Shown here: in pieces, positions 21,074 through 28,582 of the stretch | Layout: each line of letters starts with the position of its first letter | Position numbering within the stretch: position 1 is the first letter of the stretch | Source: JAZDLO01 sp043801935 | GTDB lineage: Bacteria > Actinomycetota > Thermoleophilia > RBG-16-64-13 | Direction: 5' to 3' | Length of the DNA stretch: 40,674 nucleotides | NCBI GenBank assembly: GCA_043801935.1 | Contig: JAZDLO010000116.1 | Span: 1-40,674, forward strand | The notes under the pieces: generated by a model | Seen by the model: the letters and a program-made list of their open reading frames with translations, nothing else | The model's database searches: none | Told to the model about the DNA's origin: nothing | Position numbers and translations under genes: made by a program

Positions 21074-23056
21074 ATGGAGTCCGGGCTCGGTTGCGGCCTC
21101 GACCTGGTGGAGATCGAGCGGTTCAAGCGGGCGCTCGCGCGTCACCCCGCGCTGGAGCGCCGTGTCTTCACTCCCGCGGAGATCGCCTACTGCCGGGCCC
21201 GAGGAAGACCCGAACTGCACTTGGCCGCCCGCTTCGCAGCCAAGGAGGCGGTTGGTAAACTCCTGGGTAGCGGAGTCTTGTCGTGGCGGGAGATCGAGGT
21301 GACAGAGGGATCTCCGCCTCGTGTGATCCTCAGCGGCCGCACTCAAGCACTGGCTGCACAGCGGGGGATAGCGAGGGTTCACGTCTCCCTCTCGCACGCC
21401 GACTGTCTTGCGGGAGCTTGTGCTGTAGCGATCGCGCGTCCTTCGGGAGGAGGGGAGATGGGGTATTCGAGCGATGATCCTGACCGCGGACCTGTCGTCT
21501 TCCGCACCCTGAGGGAACAGCCGGCGGTGTTCACGCCGGCGCAGGTGCGGGAGTTGGACCGGGCGACTATCGAGGACATCGGGGTGCCCGGGCCGGTGCT
21601 GATGGAGCGGGCCGCTCTCGGCGTCAGCACCTTTGTACAGTCGCGATATCCCTATCGTCACACCTTGGTTGTGTGCGGACCCGGCAACAATGGCGGCGAC
21701 GGCTTGGCCGCGGCCCGCCAACTGCACCTTGCCGGCCATCCCACAGCGTGCCTGGTGGCCGCGGCTTCGGCGGCGGAGCTAAGTCCCGACGCGGCCCTCA
21801 ACTTGGCGGCTGCGGAGAAGGCCGGGGTGAATCTGCGCGTCGGCTCCGTGCCCGACTACCTGTGGGACGAGACCGAGTTGGTGGTCGACTGTCTCCTGGG
21901 CACGGGAGCCAAAGGAGAGATCAGGGGTCGGTTGGCCGAATGGGCCGGGCGCATCAACGCCGCTGGGGCACGTGGCGTCCCGGTGGTGGCCGTCGACGTG
22001 CCCTCGGGCGTGGACGCGTCCACGGGCAGCATCGCGGGCGACACCGTAGCGGCCGACGTGACCGTCACCTTCCACGCGGCCAAGAGCGGCCTGGTGTGCC
22101 CGCCGGGGTCGGAGGCCGCGGGAGAAGTGGTGGTGTGGGACATCGGCCTGCCCGCCTTCCTCGAACCGGAGCCCGATCTGTGGGTGGTGACGGCTGACGA
22201 CGTGAACGTCCCGGGGCGCCGGGTGGACGACCACAAGTATCGAGCCGGTTTCGTTGCGGTGCTGGCTGGTTCCAAGGACTATCCGGGCGCGGCCTGGCTG
22301 GCGGCGCAGGCCGCGTACCGGACGGGCGCGGGCTATGTGCGCCTGCTCATGACCGCCGGCGCCGCCGGCGGAGTGCGTGGCCGCTTGGTGGAGGCGGTGC
22401 TGCAGGAGATCGGCTCCGGCGACTGCCTGGATGACGCGACCGCGGCGCTCGCGGCCCTCGGTGACGAGCGCGTGGGCGCGGTAGTAGTCGGTCCCGGACT
22501 GGGCCGCGATCCGGCCACGATCGCGGCGATCAAGCGGATCATCTTGGAGAACACGCTCCCGACCGTGCTCGATGCCGACGGGCTGGTCGCATTTTCCGGC
22601 GCAGCCGCCAGTCTCAAGGAGCGCACCGGTCTGGTCCTGACCCCGCACGTCGGCGAGTTAGCGGGGCTGCTGGGAGCACCGGTGGATGAACTGGCGGTCT
22701 CGGCCCTGATCGCCGCGCGGCGTGCGGCCGAGATCACCGGTCAAGTGGTGCTACTCAAGGGATCGTCGACCGTCGTCGCCGCCCCCTCCGGACAGGTCCG
22801 GGTCGTGACGCAGGGACCGCCCCAGCTGGCCTCCGCGGGCACCGGCGACGTGCTTTCCGGTGTGATCGGTACCCTGCTCTCCAAGGGGTTGGAGCCCTTC
22901 GCGGCTGCGTACGCGGGCGCCTGGATACACGCCGAGGCCGGGAGACTGGGCGCGGAGACCGATCCCCAGGGCGTCCTGGCCGGCGATCTTGTCGAACTGC
23001 TGCCCGAAGTCATCGCCGATCGCATCTATGAGAGGAGACCCTCGTGGACGAGTTGA
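21074..23056 (+). CDS. Fusion: holo-ACP synthase (AcpS) + NAD(P)HX epimerase (NnrE) + dehydratase (NnrD)
   Basis: One 660-aa chain holds three enzymes. Residues 1-123 are AcpS, which transfers phosphopantetheine from CoA to acyl carrier protein; the metal-site Asp10 (GLDLVEIERF) and Glu58 (RFAAKEA) are present. Residues about 150-365 are the YjeF_N epimerase NnrE, with NNGGDG at 205-210 and VDVPSGVD. Residues about 380-650 are the ADP/ATP-dependent hydrate dehydratase NnrD, with VVGPGLG, LDADG, TPHVGE and catalytic GTGD at 589-592. NnrE/NnrD repair hydrated NADH and NADPH. I prefer ATG 21074, which has GAGG at 21065-21068 and fits AcpS starts. GTG 21014 would add 20 residues. The end overlaps the CBS gene by 13 bases. 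Confidence 0.93.
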   Translation: MESGLGCGLDLVEIERFKRALARHPALERRVFTPAEIAYCRARGRPELHLAARFAAKEAVGKLLGSGVLSWREIEVTEGSPPRVILSGRTQALAAQRGIARVHVSLSHADCLAGACAVAIARPSGGGEMGYSSDDPDRGPVVFRTLREQPAVFTPAQVRELDRATIEDIGVPGPVLMERAALGVSTFVQSRYPYRHTLVVCGPGNNGGDGLAAARQLHLAGHPTACLVAAASAAELSPDAALNLAAAEKAGVNLRVGSVPDYLWDETELVVDCLLGTGAKGEIRGRLAEWAGRINAAGARGVPVVAVDVPSGVDASTGSIAGDTVAADVTVTFHAAKSGLVCPPGSEAAGEVVVWDIGLPAFLEPEPDLWVVTADDVNVPGRRVDDHKYRAGFVAVLAGSKDYPGAAWLAAQAAYRTGAGYVRLLMTAGAAGGVRGRLVEAVLQEIGSGDCLDDATAALAALGDERVGAVVVGPGLGRDPATIAAIKRIILENTLPTVLDADGLVAFSGAAASLKERTGLVLTPHVGELAGLLGAPVDELAVSALIAARRAAEITGQVVLLKGSSTVVAAPSGQVRVVTQGPPQLASAGTGDVLSGVIGTLLSKGLEPFAAAYAGAWIHAEAGRLGAETDPQGVLAGDLVELLPEVIADRIYERRPSWTS

Positions 23057-23508
23057 AAGTCGGGGACATCATGGAGACCGAGGTGGTCACGGTCGGGCCG
23101 AGCACGACGGTGCGGGAGTTGGCCGAAATCCTGGCGAAGGAGAAGATCAGCGGGGTGCCGGTGGTGGACGACCAACGCCGGGTGGTGGGGATGGTGAGTG
23201 AAGCCGACATCATCCTGCAAGACGCCGATCTGCATTTCCCCTATTACATCCAACTTCTCGACAGCGTCATCTACCTGCAGAGCTTCGCTAAGTTCGAGGA
23301 GCGCTTCCGTAAAGCGTTCGGCTCGAAGGTCACGCAGATCATGAGCGAGGAAGTGATCGCGATCTCGCCCCACGCGTCCGTACGTGACGCGGCTACGCTC
23401 ATGGCCGACCGCAAGGTCAACCGGCTCCCGGTGGTGGCGGAGGGCACTTTGGTGGGTATCGTGACCAGGGGCGATATCGTCCAGGCCATCGCCGACAGCC
23501 GGGCATAA
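23044..23508 (+). CDS. CBS-domain-pair protein
   Basis: This 154-aa protein is essentially two CBS domains (about residues 5-57 and 95-152) that together form a Bateman module, which in other proteins binds adenine nucleotides. Each repeat shows the pattern DIM...V.....TVRE.A..L...K..G.PVVD, ending with VGMVSEADI and VGIVTRGDI. An aromatic-rich stretch of about 35 residues (LHFPYYIQLLDSVIYLQSFAKFEERF in two halves) separates them, where other members are shorter. There is no effector domain, so it may be a stand-alone sensor. GTG 23044 overlaps the preceding fusion gene. Confidence 0.9.
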   Translation: MDELKVGDIMETEVVTVGPSTTVRELAEILAKEKISGVPVVDDQRRVVGMVSEADIILQDADLHFPYYIQLLDSVIYLQSFAKFEERFRKAFGSKVTQIMSEEVIAISPHASVRDAATLMADRKVNRLPVVAEGTLVGIVTRGDIVQAIADSRA

Positions 23509-23527
23509 GCAAGCACGACGGAGGATC

Positions 23528-23902
23528 ATGTCTAAGAAAGAAACACGCAGAGCGGCCCGGCAGGCTTTCCCCAAGGCCGCAAACGCCTCGAAGGGTGGAG
23601 CGGGAGCGCGGTCAAAGAGCTCCAAGGCCACTTCGAGAAGCTCAGGGGGAGCTAGGAACAAGAACGCGGCCCGGCCGGCTGTGAGGCCCCCCACCCTCAA
23701 GCGGGCGGCCGTTCAAGGGGCGATCCTGGCCGTGCTCTACCTGATCGTGATCCGGTTCCTGTGGCGGCAGGAGGGGACCGGCACCGCGTCGTACGTCGTC
23801 TTTCCGCTGGCCGCTTTCTTCATATACACGGGTATCGCCTATGCGGTCGACCGATCCACCTACCAGCGGCGTCTACGCAAGTCGAAGGGCTCGTCCAAGT
23901 AG
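23528..23902 (+). CDS. Small basic membrane protein of unknown function
   Basis: This 124-aa protein is not recognised. Residues 1-58 are strongly basic and low in complexity (Lys, Ser, Ala, Arg, Gly), likely disordered and cytoplasmic. Two hydrophobic segments follow, about 62-78 (AAVQGAILAVLYLIVIRFL) and 88-108 (YVVFPLAAFFIYTGIAYAV), with a short polar loop between them and a basic tail RRLRKSKGSSK. By the positive-inside rule both ends should face the cytoplasm. GGAGG at 23520-23524 precedes ATG. It lies between the CBS gene and the nucleotidyltransferase gene. It does not resemble CrgA closely enough to call it that. Confidence 0.75.
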   Translation: MSKKETRRAARQAFPKAANASKGGAGARSKSSKATSRSSGGARNKNAARPAVRPPTLKRAAVQGAILAVLYLIVIRFLWRQEGTGTASYVVFPLAAFFIYTGIAYAVDRSTYQRRLRKSKGSSK

Positions 23903-23919
23903 CGGCCGCTAGGGGGTCG

Positions 23920-25209
23920 ATGATGCTGCAGGCAGTGGCCGACATCCTGCGGCGCCGCCAGACCGATGGCTGGCTGGTCGGTGGGAGCGTGCGCGACCGC
24001 GAACTGGGAGGCTATTCCCCCGATCTGGACGTGGTGGTGGCCCATGATCCGGCCGGTGTAGCCCAAGAGGTCGCCGTCCGGCTGGCATCTCCGTGGTTCG
24101 CTCTGTCTGCCCGTCATGGCGCCTATCGAGTGATGGGACCCGAAGGCCACATCGACGTCGCGCTGATGCGGGGCGCCGGTATCGTCGACGATCTGGGGCA
24201 ACGAGATTTCACGGTCAACGCGATGGCCATGCCCTTGGAGGGAGGCGCCATCGTCGATCCCTTCGGGGGTTCGGAGCACCTGAGGCAAGGGCGTCTGGTG
24301 GCCGTTTCCGAGCGGATCTTCCAAGACGATCCCCTCCGGTTGATGCGGGCCCCCCGCGTCTGTCACCTGCTCGGCCTGCGGCTGGATCCATCGCTCGAGG
24401 CGTTGATCCGCGCGCAGGCCCCGACGGTCGCTCGCGCCGCCTCGGAACGGGTCGCCACGGAGATGGCTCTCACCCTCGAGGTCGGTCGCTCGTCCGCTGC
24501 CGTGCGGCTTTGGCAGGAACTAGGCCTGCTGGCGGTGGTACTGCCGGAGGTGATGGCTGCAGAGGGGCTCACACTCACCCTCGAGGTGCTCGAGCAGCTG
24601 GACGACATGATGGTCCGGCCCGAGGCGTGGTTCCGGTCGGCGGCCGGCGCGGCGGTAGAGCGGTTGGCTCAACCGGTGGACGGGGCTTTGACGCGTCCGG
24701 GCGCCCTCCGCTTGGCCGGGCTGGTTCACCGGATTCCGCCTCACTCTGCTGTAGCTGCCGGGCGCAGATTGAAGCTGTCCGGAGCGACTACCTCGCTCCT
24801 GGCGACGGTATCGGGATGCTTCGATCGAGGGAAGTGCTACCGGGGAACGCTCCAGCAGGCGGCCCTCTCCAACCGCTCGGCGGTGCTGTTCCTGTGGAAC
24901 GCGGCCCCATGGGAGCCAGAGGTCATCATGTTGGCAGCCGCTGCCCTGGCATCTCCCGGCGGCGCGCCGGAGCCCGTGGCCGCTATCGCCGCCGCGGTTC
25001 GCCTTATGGATCTCTGGGCTGATCGAAGTCTGCAGGGCGTACCGCATCCGCCGATCGACGGTGAGTCGCTCATGCGTGAGCTGGGCCTGGCAGGGGGCCC
25101 CCTTCTGGGTAAGGTACTCCGCGCCGTCCGGCTGGCGTGGGAGGCTGGAGAAGCGAGGACGGCGGCCGAGGCCTTGAGCGTGGCGCGCGGCGCATTGGGG
25201 GAGAAGTAG
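23920..25209 (+). CDS. tRNA nucleotidyltransferase / poly(A) polymerase family protein
   Basis: This 429-aa protein has a class II polymerase-beta-type nucleotidyltransferase head: GGSVRD (21-26) and the metal-binding Asp35-x-Asp37 in SPDLDVVV. The flexible-loop and nucleotide-recognition motifs QRDFTVNAMAM and DDPLRLMRA are also present. Such enzymes add or repair the CCA end of tRNA. The C-terminal half ends in the family-typical GESLMRELGLAGGPLLGKVLRAVRLAWEAGEARTAAEAL. The HD phosphohydrolase region found in many actinobacterial CCA enzymes seems reduced (LAGLVHRIPPHS, no HD pair). ATG 23920 and 23923 are both possible, with AGGGGG at 23911-23916. Confidence 0.88.
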   Translation: MMLQAVADILRRRQTDGWLVGGSVRDRELGGYSPDLDVVVAHDPAGVAQEVAVRLASPWFALSARHGAYRVMGPEGHIDVALMRGAGIVDDLGQRDFTVNAMAMPLEGGAIVDPFGGSEHLRQGRLVAVSERIFQDDPLRLMRAPRVCHLLGLRLDPSLEALIRAQAPTVARAASERVATEMALTLEVGRSSAAVRLWQELGLLAVVLPEVMAAEGLTLTLEVLEQLDDMMVRPEAWFRSAAGAAVERLAQPVDGALTRPGALRLAGLVHRIPPHSAVAAGRRLKLSGATTSLLATVSGCFDRGKCYRGTLQQAALSNRSAVLFLWNAAPWEPEVIMLAAAALASPGGAPEPVAAIAAAVRLMDLWADRSLQGVPHPPIDGESLMRELGLAGGPLLGKVLRAVRLAWEAGEARTAAEALSVARGALGEK

Positions 25210-25314
25210 GGTCGAGTTGCTGCACTGTTCGGCCACCTCGTAGTCCAGTCACCGCGCGCCCGGTGCAGTCGCGGGGGCCCGTCAGTCGCCGCCCGGCGCT
25301 TTCTCGCCGCTCCG

Positions 25315-25323
25315 TGGTATCCT
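25315..25323 (+). promoter_or_regulatory. Candidate extended -10 promoter before rpmE
   Basis: TGGTATCCT (25315-25323) fits an extended -10 element 52 bases before the rpmE TTG, in the 165-base gap after the nucleotidyltransferase gene. No -35 match is seen. The same TGGTAT-CT pattern recurs upstream of rpiB at 30271-30279, which mildly supports it. The rest of the gap shows no gene and no clear terminator. Confidence 0.35.
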
Positions 25324-25374
25324 ATCTTCCCTTTTGGGGCTCACTACCTTGCGGGACGTGTCACTGGAGGCACC

Positions 25375-25587
25375 TTGAAGGAAGACATACATCCGAATTA
25401 TGTTGAGAGCAAAGTCGTTTGCTCTTGCGGCGAGACATTCATGACTCGCTCGACGCTGCCTGAGATCAAAGTAGAGGTATGCTCGGCTTGCCATCCGTTC
25501 TACACGGGCAAGCAGAAGCTGGTCGACACTGCCGGCCGGGTGGAGAGGTTCAACAAGAAGTACCGTCGGCCCGAGACGAGCAAGTAA
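25375..25587 (+). CDS. rpmE: 50S ribosomal protein L31, zinc type
   Basis: L31 (70 aa) bridges the 50S central protuberance and the 30S head. MKEDIHPNYVESKVVCSCGETF followed by EVCSACHPFYTGKQKLVDTAGRVERFNKKY is canonical. Cys16, Cys18, Cys36 and Cys39 form the zinc site of the C+ form, which acts as a zinc store in Bacillus. The start is TTG 25375 with GGAGG at 25366-25370. Confidence 0.98.
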   Translation: MKEDIHPNYVESKVVCSCGETFMTRSTLPEIKVEVCSACHPFYTGKQKLVDTAGRVERFNKKYRRPETSK

Positions 25588-25599
25588 CCGTCGTCGGCT

Positions 25600-26352
25600 G
25601 TGCCCGCCGATCTCAAGGTAACGCTCCTTCAGTTCACCCCCTCCCCCGAGCGGGCGGTGGCGTCCGCCGGACGTCTCTGCTATGCGCCGGTCAGCGCGGC
25701 CGACCTCAAAGTGGCCATGGATGAGGATGAAGTGCGCCGGCTGGTGCGCGGCCTGGTCAGATCCGGCCACATGAGCGCATTGGAGCATGCCAGCTTCTCG
25801 TTCGCGGTCGATGGCATCTCAAGGGCTTGTTCTCACCAGCTCGTCCGGCATCGGGTCGCCTCCTACAGCCAGCAATCTCAGCGCTACGTGCGCTTTGCGA
25901 CCGACGGAGGTTTTATCGTGCCTCCGCATATCGACGCCTCGCCCGAAGCTCGGAGGGTGTTCTACGAGGCCATGGATAACGCCCGCCGCTCGTACGAGCG
26001 ACTGGTCGAGCTCGGGTCGGCCGAGGGGCGGGGAAAGGAATCGGTATTCGAGGACGCCCGCTTCGTGCTCCCGAATGCGGCAGAGACCAAGATCGTCGTC
26101 ACCATGAACGCCCGGGAGCTGCGGCATTTCTTCGCCGTGCGCTGCTGCCGCCGGGCACAGTGGGAGATCAACCGGCTGGCCTGGGGCATGCGCCATTTGG
26201 CGTCCGCGGCGGCGCCTCTGCTTTTCGAAGGCACAGGGCCGGGATGCATGACCGGCGGCTGTCCCGAAGGCAAGATGTCCTGTGGCGAGCCCTATACGGA
26301 GAAAGAGGTTCTGGCGATGGATCTCGTCCGGTTCTTAGCGGATCTGGCATAG
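25600..26352 (+). CDS. thyX: Flavin-dependent thymidylate synthase
   Basis: ThyX (250 aa) methylates dUMP to dTMP using methylene-tetrahydrofolate, FAD and NADPH. It is unrelated to ThyA. The signature RHRxxSxxxxSxR is present as Arg83-His84-Arg85, Ser88, Ser93 and Arg95 in RHRVASYSQQSQR. LEHASFSFAVDGISRACSHQLVRHR and CRRAQWEI are further marks. The C terminus carries a cysteine-rich GPGCMTGGCPEGKMSCGEPYTEKE seen in some ThyX proteins. GTG 25600 lies 12 bases after rpmE with no strong ribosome binding site. glyA and a dCMP deaminase further along supply its cofactor and part of its substrate. Confidence 0.97.
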   Translation: MPADLKVTLLQFTPSPERAVASAGRLCYAPVSAADLKVAMDEDEVRRLVRGLVRSGHMSALEHASFSFAVDGISRACSHQLVRHRVASYSQQSQRYVRFATDGGFIVPPHIDASPEARRVFYEAMDNARRSYERLVELGSAEGRGKESVFEDARFVLPNAAETKIVVTMNARELRHFFAVRCCRRAQWEINRLAWGMRHLASAAAPLLFEGTGPGCMTGGCPEGKMSCGEPYTEKEVLAMDLVRFLADLA

Positions 26353-26354
26353 AG

Positions 26355-27446
26355 GTGGCGGCTCGCAAGGAAACCGGGAACGGTGAGGCAGTCACCTGCC
26401 CTCACGACCACACGTTCGGTGGACAGGCGGTCATCGAGGGAGTCATGATGCGTGGCCGGCATTCTTGGGGAGTGGCGGTGCGTAGACCATCGGGCGGTAT
26501 CGCCCGGGTAGGCTATCCCCTAGCTCCGCTGGGCGCCCGTCATCGCCTGCTGAGACTGCCGATAGTGCGGGGCGTGGTCTCGCTCTATGAATCTCTCAGT
26601 CTGGGGATCAAGGCTCTGGGCATCTCGGCCAACATCGGTCTGGAAGATTCCGCTTCGGTCTCGGACGGCGCCTATCCAGACCCGGCTTCTCCACCTACGA
26701 ACCCTCAGGTGACCACCTCGGACCTCGTATCGGACCCCGCGTCGGCTCCCGCATCGGCTCTCACGCCGGCTCCCGCGGCGGCGAAGGAGTCGCCCTCCTT
26801 CGGATGGAAGGAATTGGCCGTGACCGTGATCGTGGCCGTGGGCATGGCTGTGGTGCTCTTCGTGGTGATCCCGCTGGTGGTGGTGAAGCAGTTCGAGTCG
26901 ACGTTCGCCAACCCCTTCGTGTTCAACTTGGTTGAGGGGCTCATCCGTATCTTCATCTTCATCCTATACATCGTGGGGATATCGCTTATCCCCGATTTGC
27001 GCCGGGTCTTCCAATACCACGGTGCCGAGCACAAGGTAATCCACGCGTACGAGTCTTGCGGTAGACCGGACGCGAAGCACGCCGGCGGCTACTCGACCCT
27101 GCACCCTCGCTGCGGGACCGGGTTCCTGCTGCTGGTGATGGTGATCGCGGTGATCCTCTTCGCCATCGTGGGCAAGCCCAGTCTGCCCTGGTTGGTGCTC
27201 TCGCGCATCGTCGGCATCCCCATCATCGTGGGCATCTCCTATGAAATAGGCATAAAATGGGCAGGTAAGCACCCCGATGGGTTCTTCGCCAGGATCTTGC
27301 TCTGGCCCGGCATCCAGCTCCAGCGGTTGACCACGCGTGAACCGACTCCCGACCAACTGGAGGTCGCCGCCGCCGCTCTGGAAGAGGTCATGCGACTGGA
27401 TCAGGTTGAGCAAGGTATCCTCGGAGAGCTTCCCGTTCAGGCATAG
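26355..27446 (+). CDS. DUF1385 family membrane protein
   Basis: This 363-aa protein belongs to the DUF1385 (YqhQ-like) family of unknown function, sometimes labelled a metal-dependent enzyme without proof. The N-terminal part has FGGQAVIEGVMMRGRHSWGVAVR and RLPIVRGVVSLYESL. A Pro/Ala/Ser-rich linker spans about residues 100-145. Hydrophobic segments (WKELAVTVIVAVGMAVVLFVVIPLVV in two parts and later stretches) and the histidine/cysteine-rich core YHGAEHKVIHAYE with STLHPRCGTGF follow. The start GTG 26355 is 2 bases after thyX. DUF1385 genes commonly sit next to prfA, as here. Confidence 0.9.
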   Translation: MAARKETGNGEAVTCPHDHTFGGQAVIEGVMMRGRHSWGVAVRRPSGGIARVGYPLAPLGARHRLLRLPIVRGVVSLYESLSLGIKALGISANIGLEDSASVSDGAYPDPASPPTNPQVTTSDLVSDPASAPASALTPAPAAAKESPSFGWKELAVTVIVAVGMAVVLFVVIPLVVVKQFESTFANPFVFNLVEGLIRIFIFILYIVGISLIPDLRRVFQYHGAEHKVIHAYESCGRPDAKHAGGYSTLHPRCGTGFLLLVMVIAVILFAIVGKPSLPWLVLSRIVGIPIIVGISYEIGIKWAGKHPDGFFARILLWPGIQLQRLTTREPTPDQLEVAAAALEEVMRLDQVEQGILGELPVQA

Positions 27447-27480
27447 ACCGGGGCCCACGTCCGCTTCGGAGACGACGAGC

Positions 27481-28557
27481 ATGATCGAACGACTGGCGAC
27501 AGAGATCGAAGAGAAGTACGCCGCCCTGATGGAGGAAATGGCCGATCCCGAGGTCCTCCGTGACCAGTCGCGCTATGCGGAGATATCCAAGGCGCACTCC
27601 GATCTCGAGCAGGCCCACCGCCTGGCGGTGGCTTATCGTGAGGCTCGCACGTCTCTTGATGAAGCAGACACCATGCTCGACGAGGGCGGGCTCGATGCGG
27701 AGATGAAAGAGTTTTTGGTGGAGGAGAGGGCTGCCGCTCGGCAGAAGCTCGAGGCGTTGGAGCAAGAATTCCGCATGGCCGTGCTGGAGAAAGACCCCCG
27801 CGACGGAAAGAACGCCATCGTGGAGGTGCGTGCCGGCGCGGGTGGTGACGAGGCTGCGCTGTTTGCCGCCGAGGTCCAGAGGATGATCATGCGGTACGCG
27901 GAGCGGATGCGGTTCAAGACCGAGATCCTGTCCACAACTGACGCCGCCCTGGGCGGCGTCAAAGAGATCATCTTCGAGGTCAAGGGCCGCGGGGCCTTCG
28001 GTGCGCTCAAGTACGAATCGGGCGTCCACCGGGTGCAACGGGTCCCGGTCACGGAGTCCACGGGCAGGATCCACACTTCCACCGCCACCGTCGCGGTGCT
28101 GCCGGAGGTGGAGGACGTCGAGATCCACATCGATCCGAACGACGTGCGGGTGGACGTCTATCGCTCCACCGGCCCCGGTGGCCAGTCGGTCAACACCACC
28201 GACTCGGCGGTCAGACTCACACATGTCCCCACCGGACTGGTGGTGTCGTGCCAGGACGAGAAATCGCAGCTGCAGAACAAGGAACGAGCCTTCCGCATCT
28301 TGCGGGCTCGCTTGTACGATATCGCTCAGGCGGAGCAGGACGCCCGGCTGTCTGCGCAGCGCCGCAGCCAGGTGGGTACGGGCGACCGGTCGCAGAAGGT
28401 CCGCACCTACAATTTCCCCCAGGGACGGGTCACCGATCACCGCATCGGCCTGACGTCCCACCGTTTGGACGCTATCCTGCAGGGTGAGTTGGAAGAGTTC
28501 ACAGAAGCCCTGCGGGCTAACGACCGGGCGGAGCAGTTGGCCGCGGCCGCGTTCTGA
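27481..28557 (+). CDS. prfA: Peptide chain release factor 1
   Basis: RF1 (358 aa) ends translation at UAA and UAG. The stop-codon recognition tripeptide is PVT at 189-191, and the peptidyl-hydrolysis motif GGQ is at 233-235 (TGPGGQSVNTT). GAGGDEA and GRIHTSTATVAVLPE are also diagnostic. The ATG 27481 start gives the normal length; the longer frame from 27337 overlaps the DUF1385 gene. The gene for its methylase PrmC follows directly, the conserved pairing. Confidence 0.98.
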   Translation: MIERLATEIEEKYAALMEEMADPEVLRDQSRYAEISKAHSDLEQAHRLAVAYREARTSLDEADTMLDEGGLDAEMKEFLVEERAAARQKLEALEQEFRMAVLEKDPRDGKNAIVEVRAGAGGDEAALFAAEVQRMIMRYAERMRFKTEILSTTDAALGGVKEIIFEVKGRGAFGALKYESGVHRVQRVPVTESTGRIHTSTATVAVLPEVEDVEIHIDPNDVRVDVYRSTGPGGQSVNTTDSAVRLTHVPTGLVVSCQDEKSQLQNKERAFRILRARLYDIAQAEQDARLSAQRRSQVGTGDRSQKVRTYNFPQGRVTDHRIGLTSHRLDAILQGELEEFTEALRANDRAEQLAAAAF

Positions 28558-28582
28558 GCCGCGGCGCCGGACGGCAGGCCTC

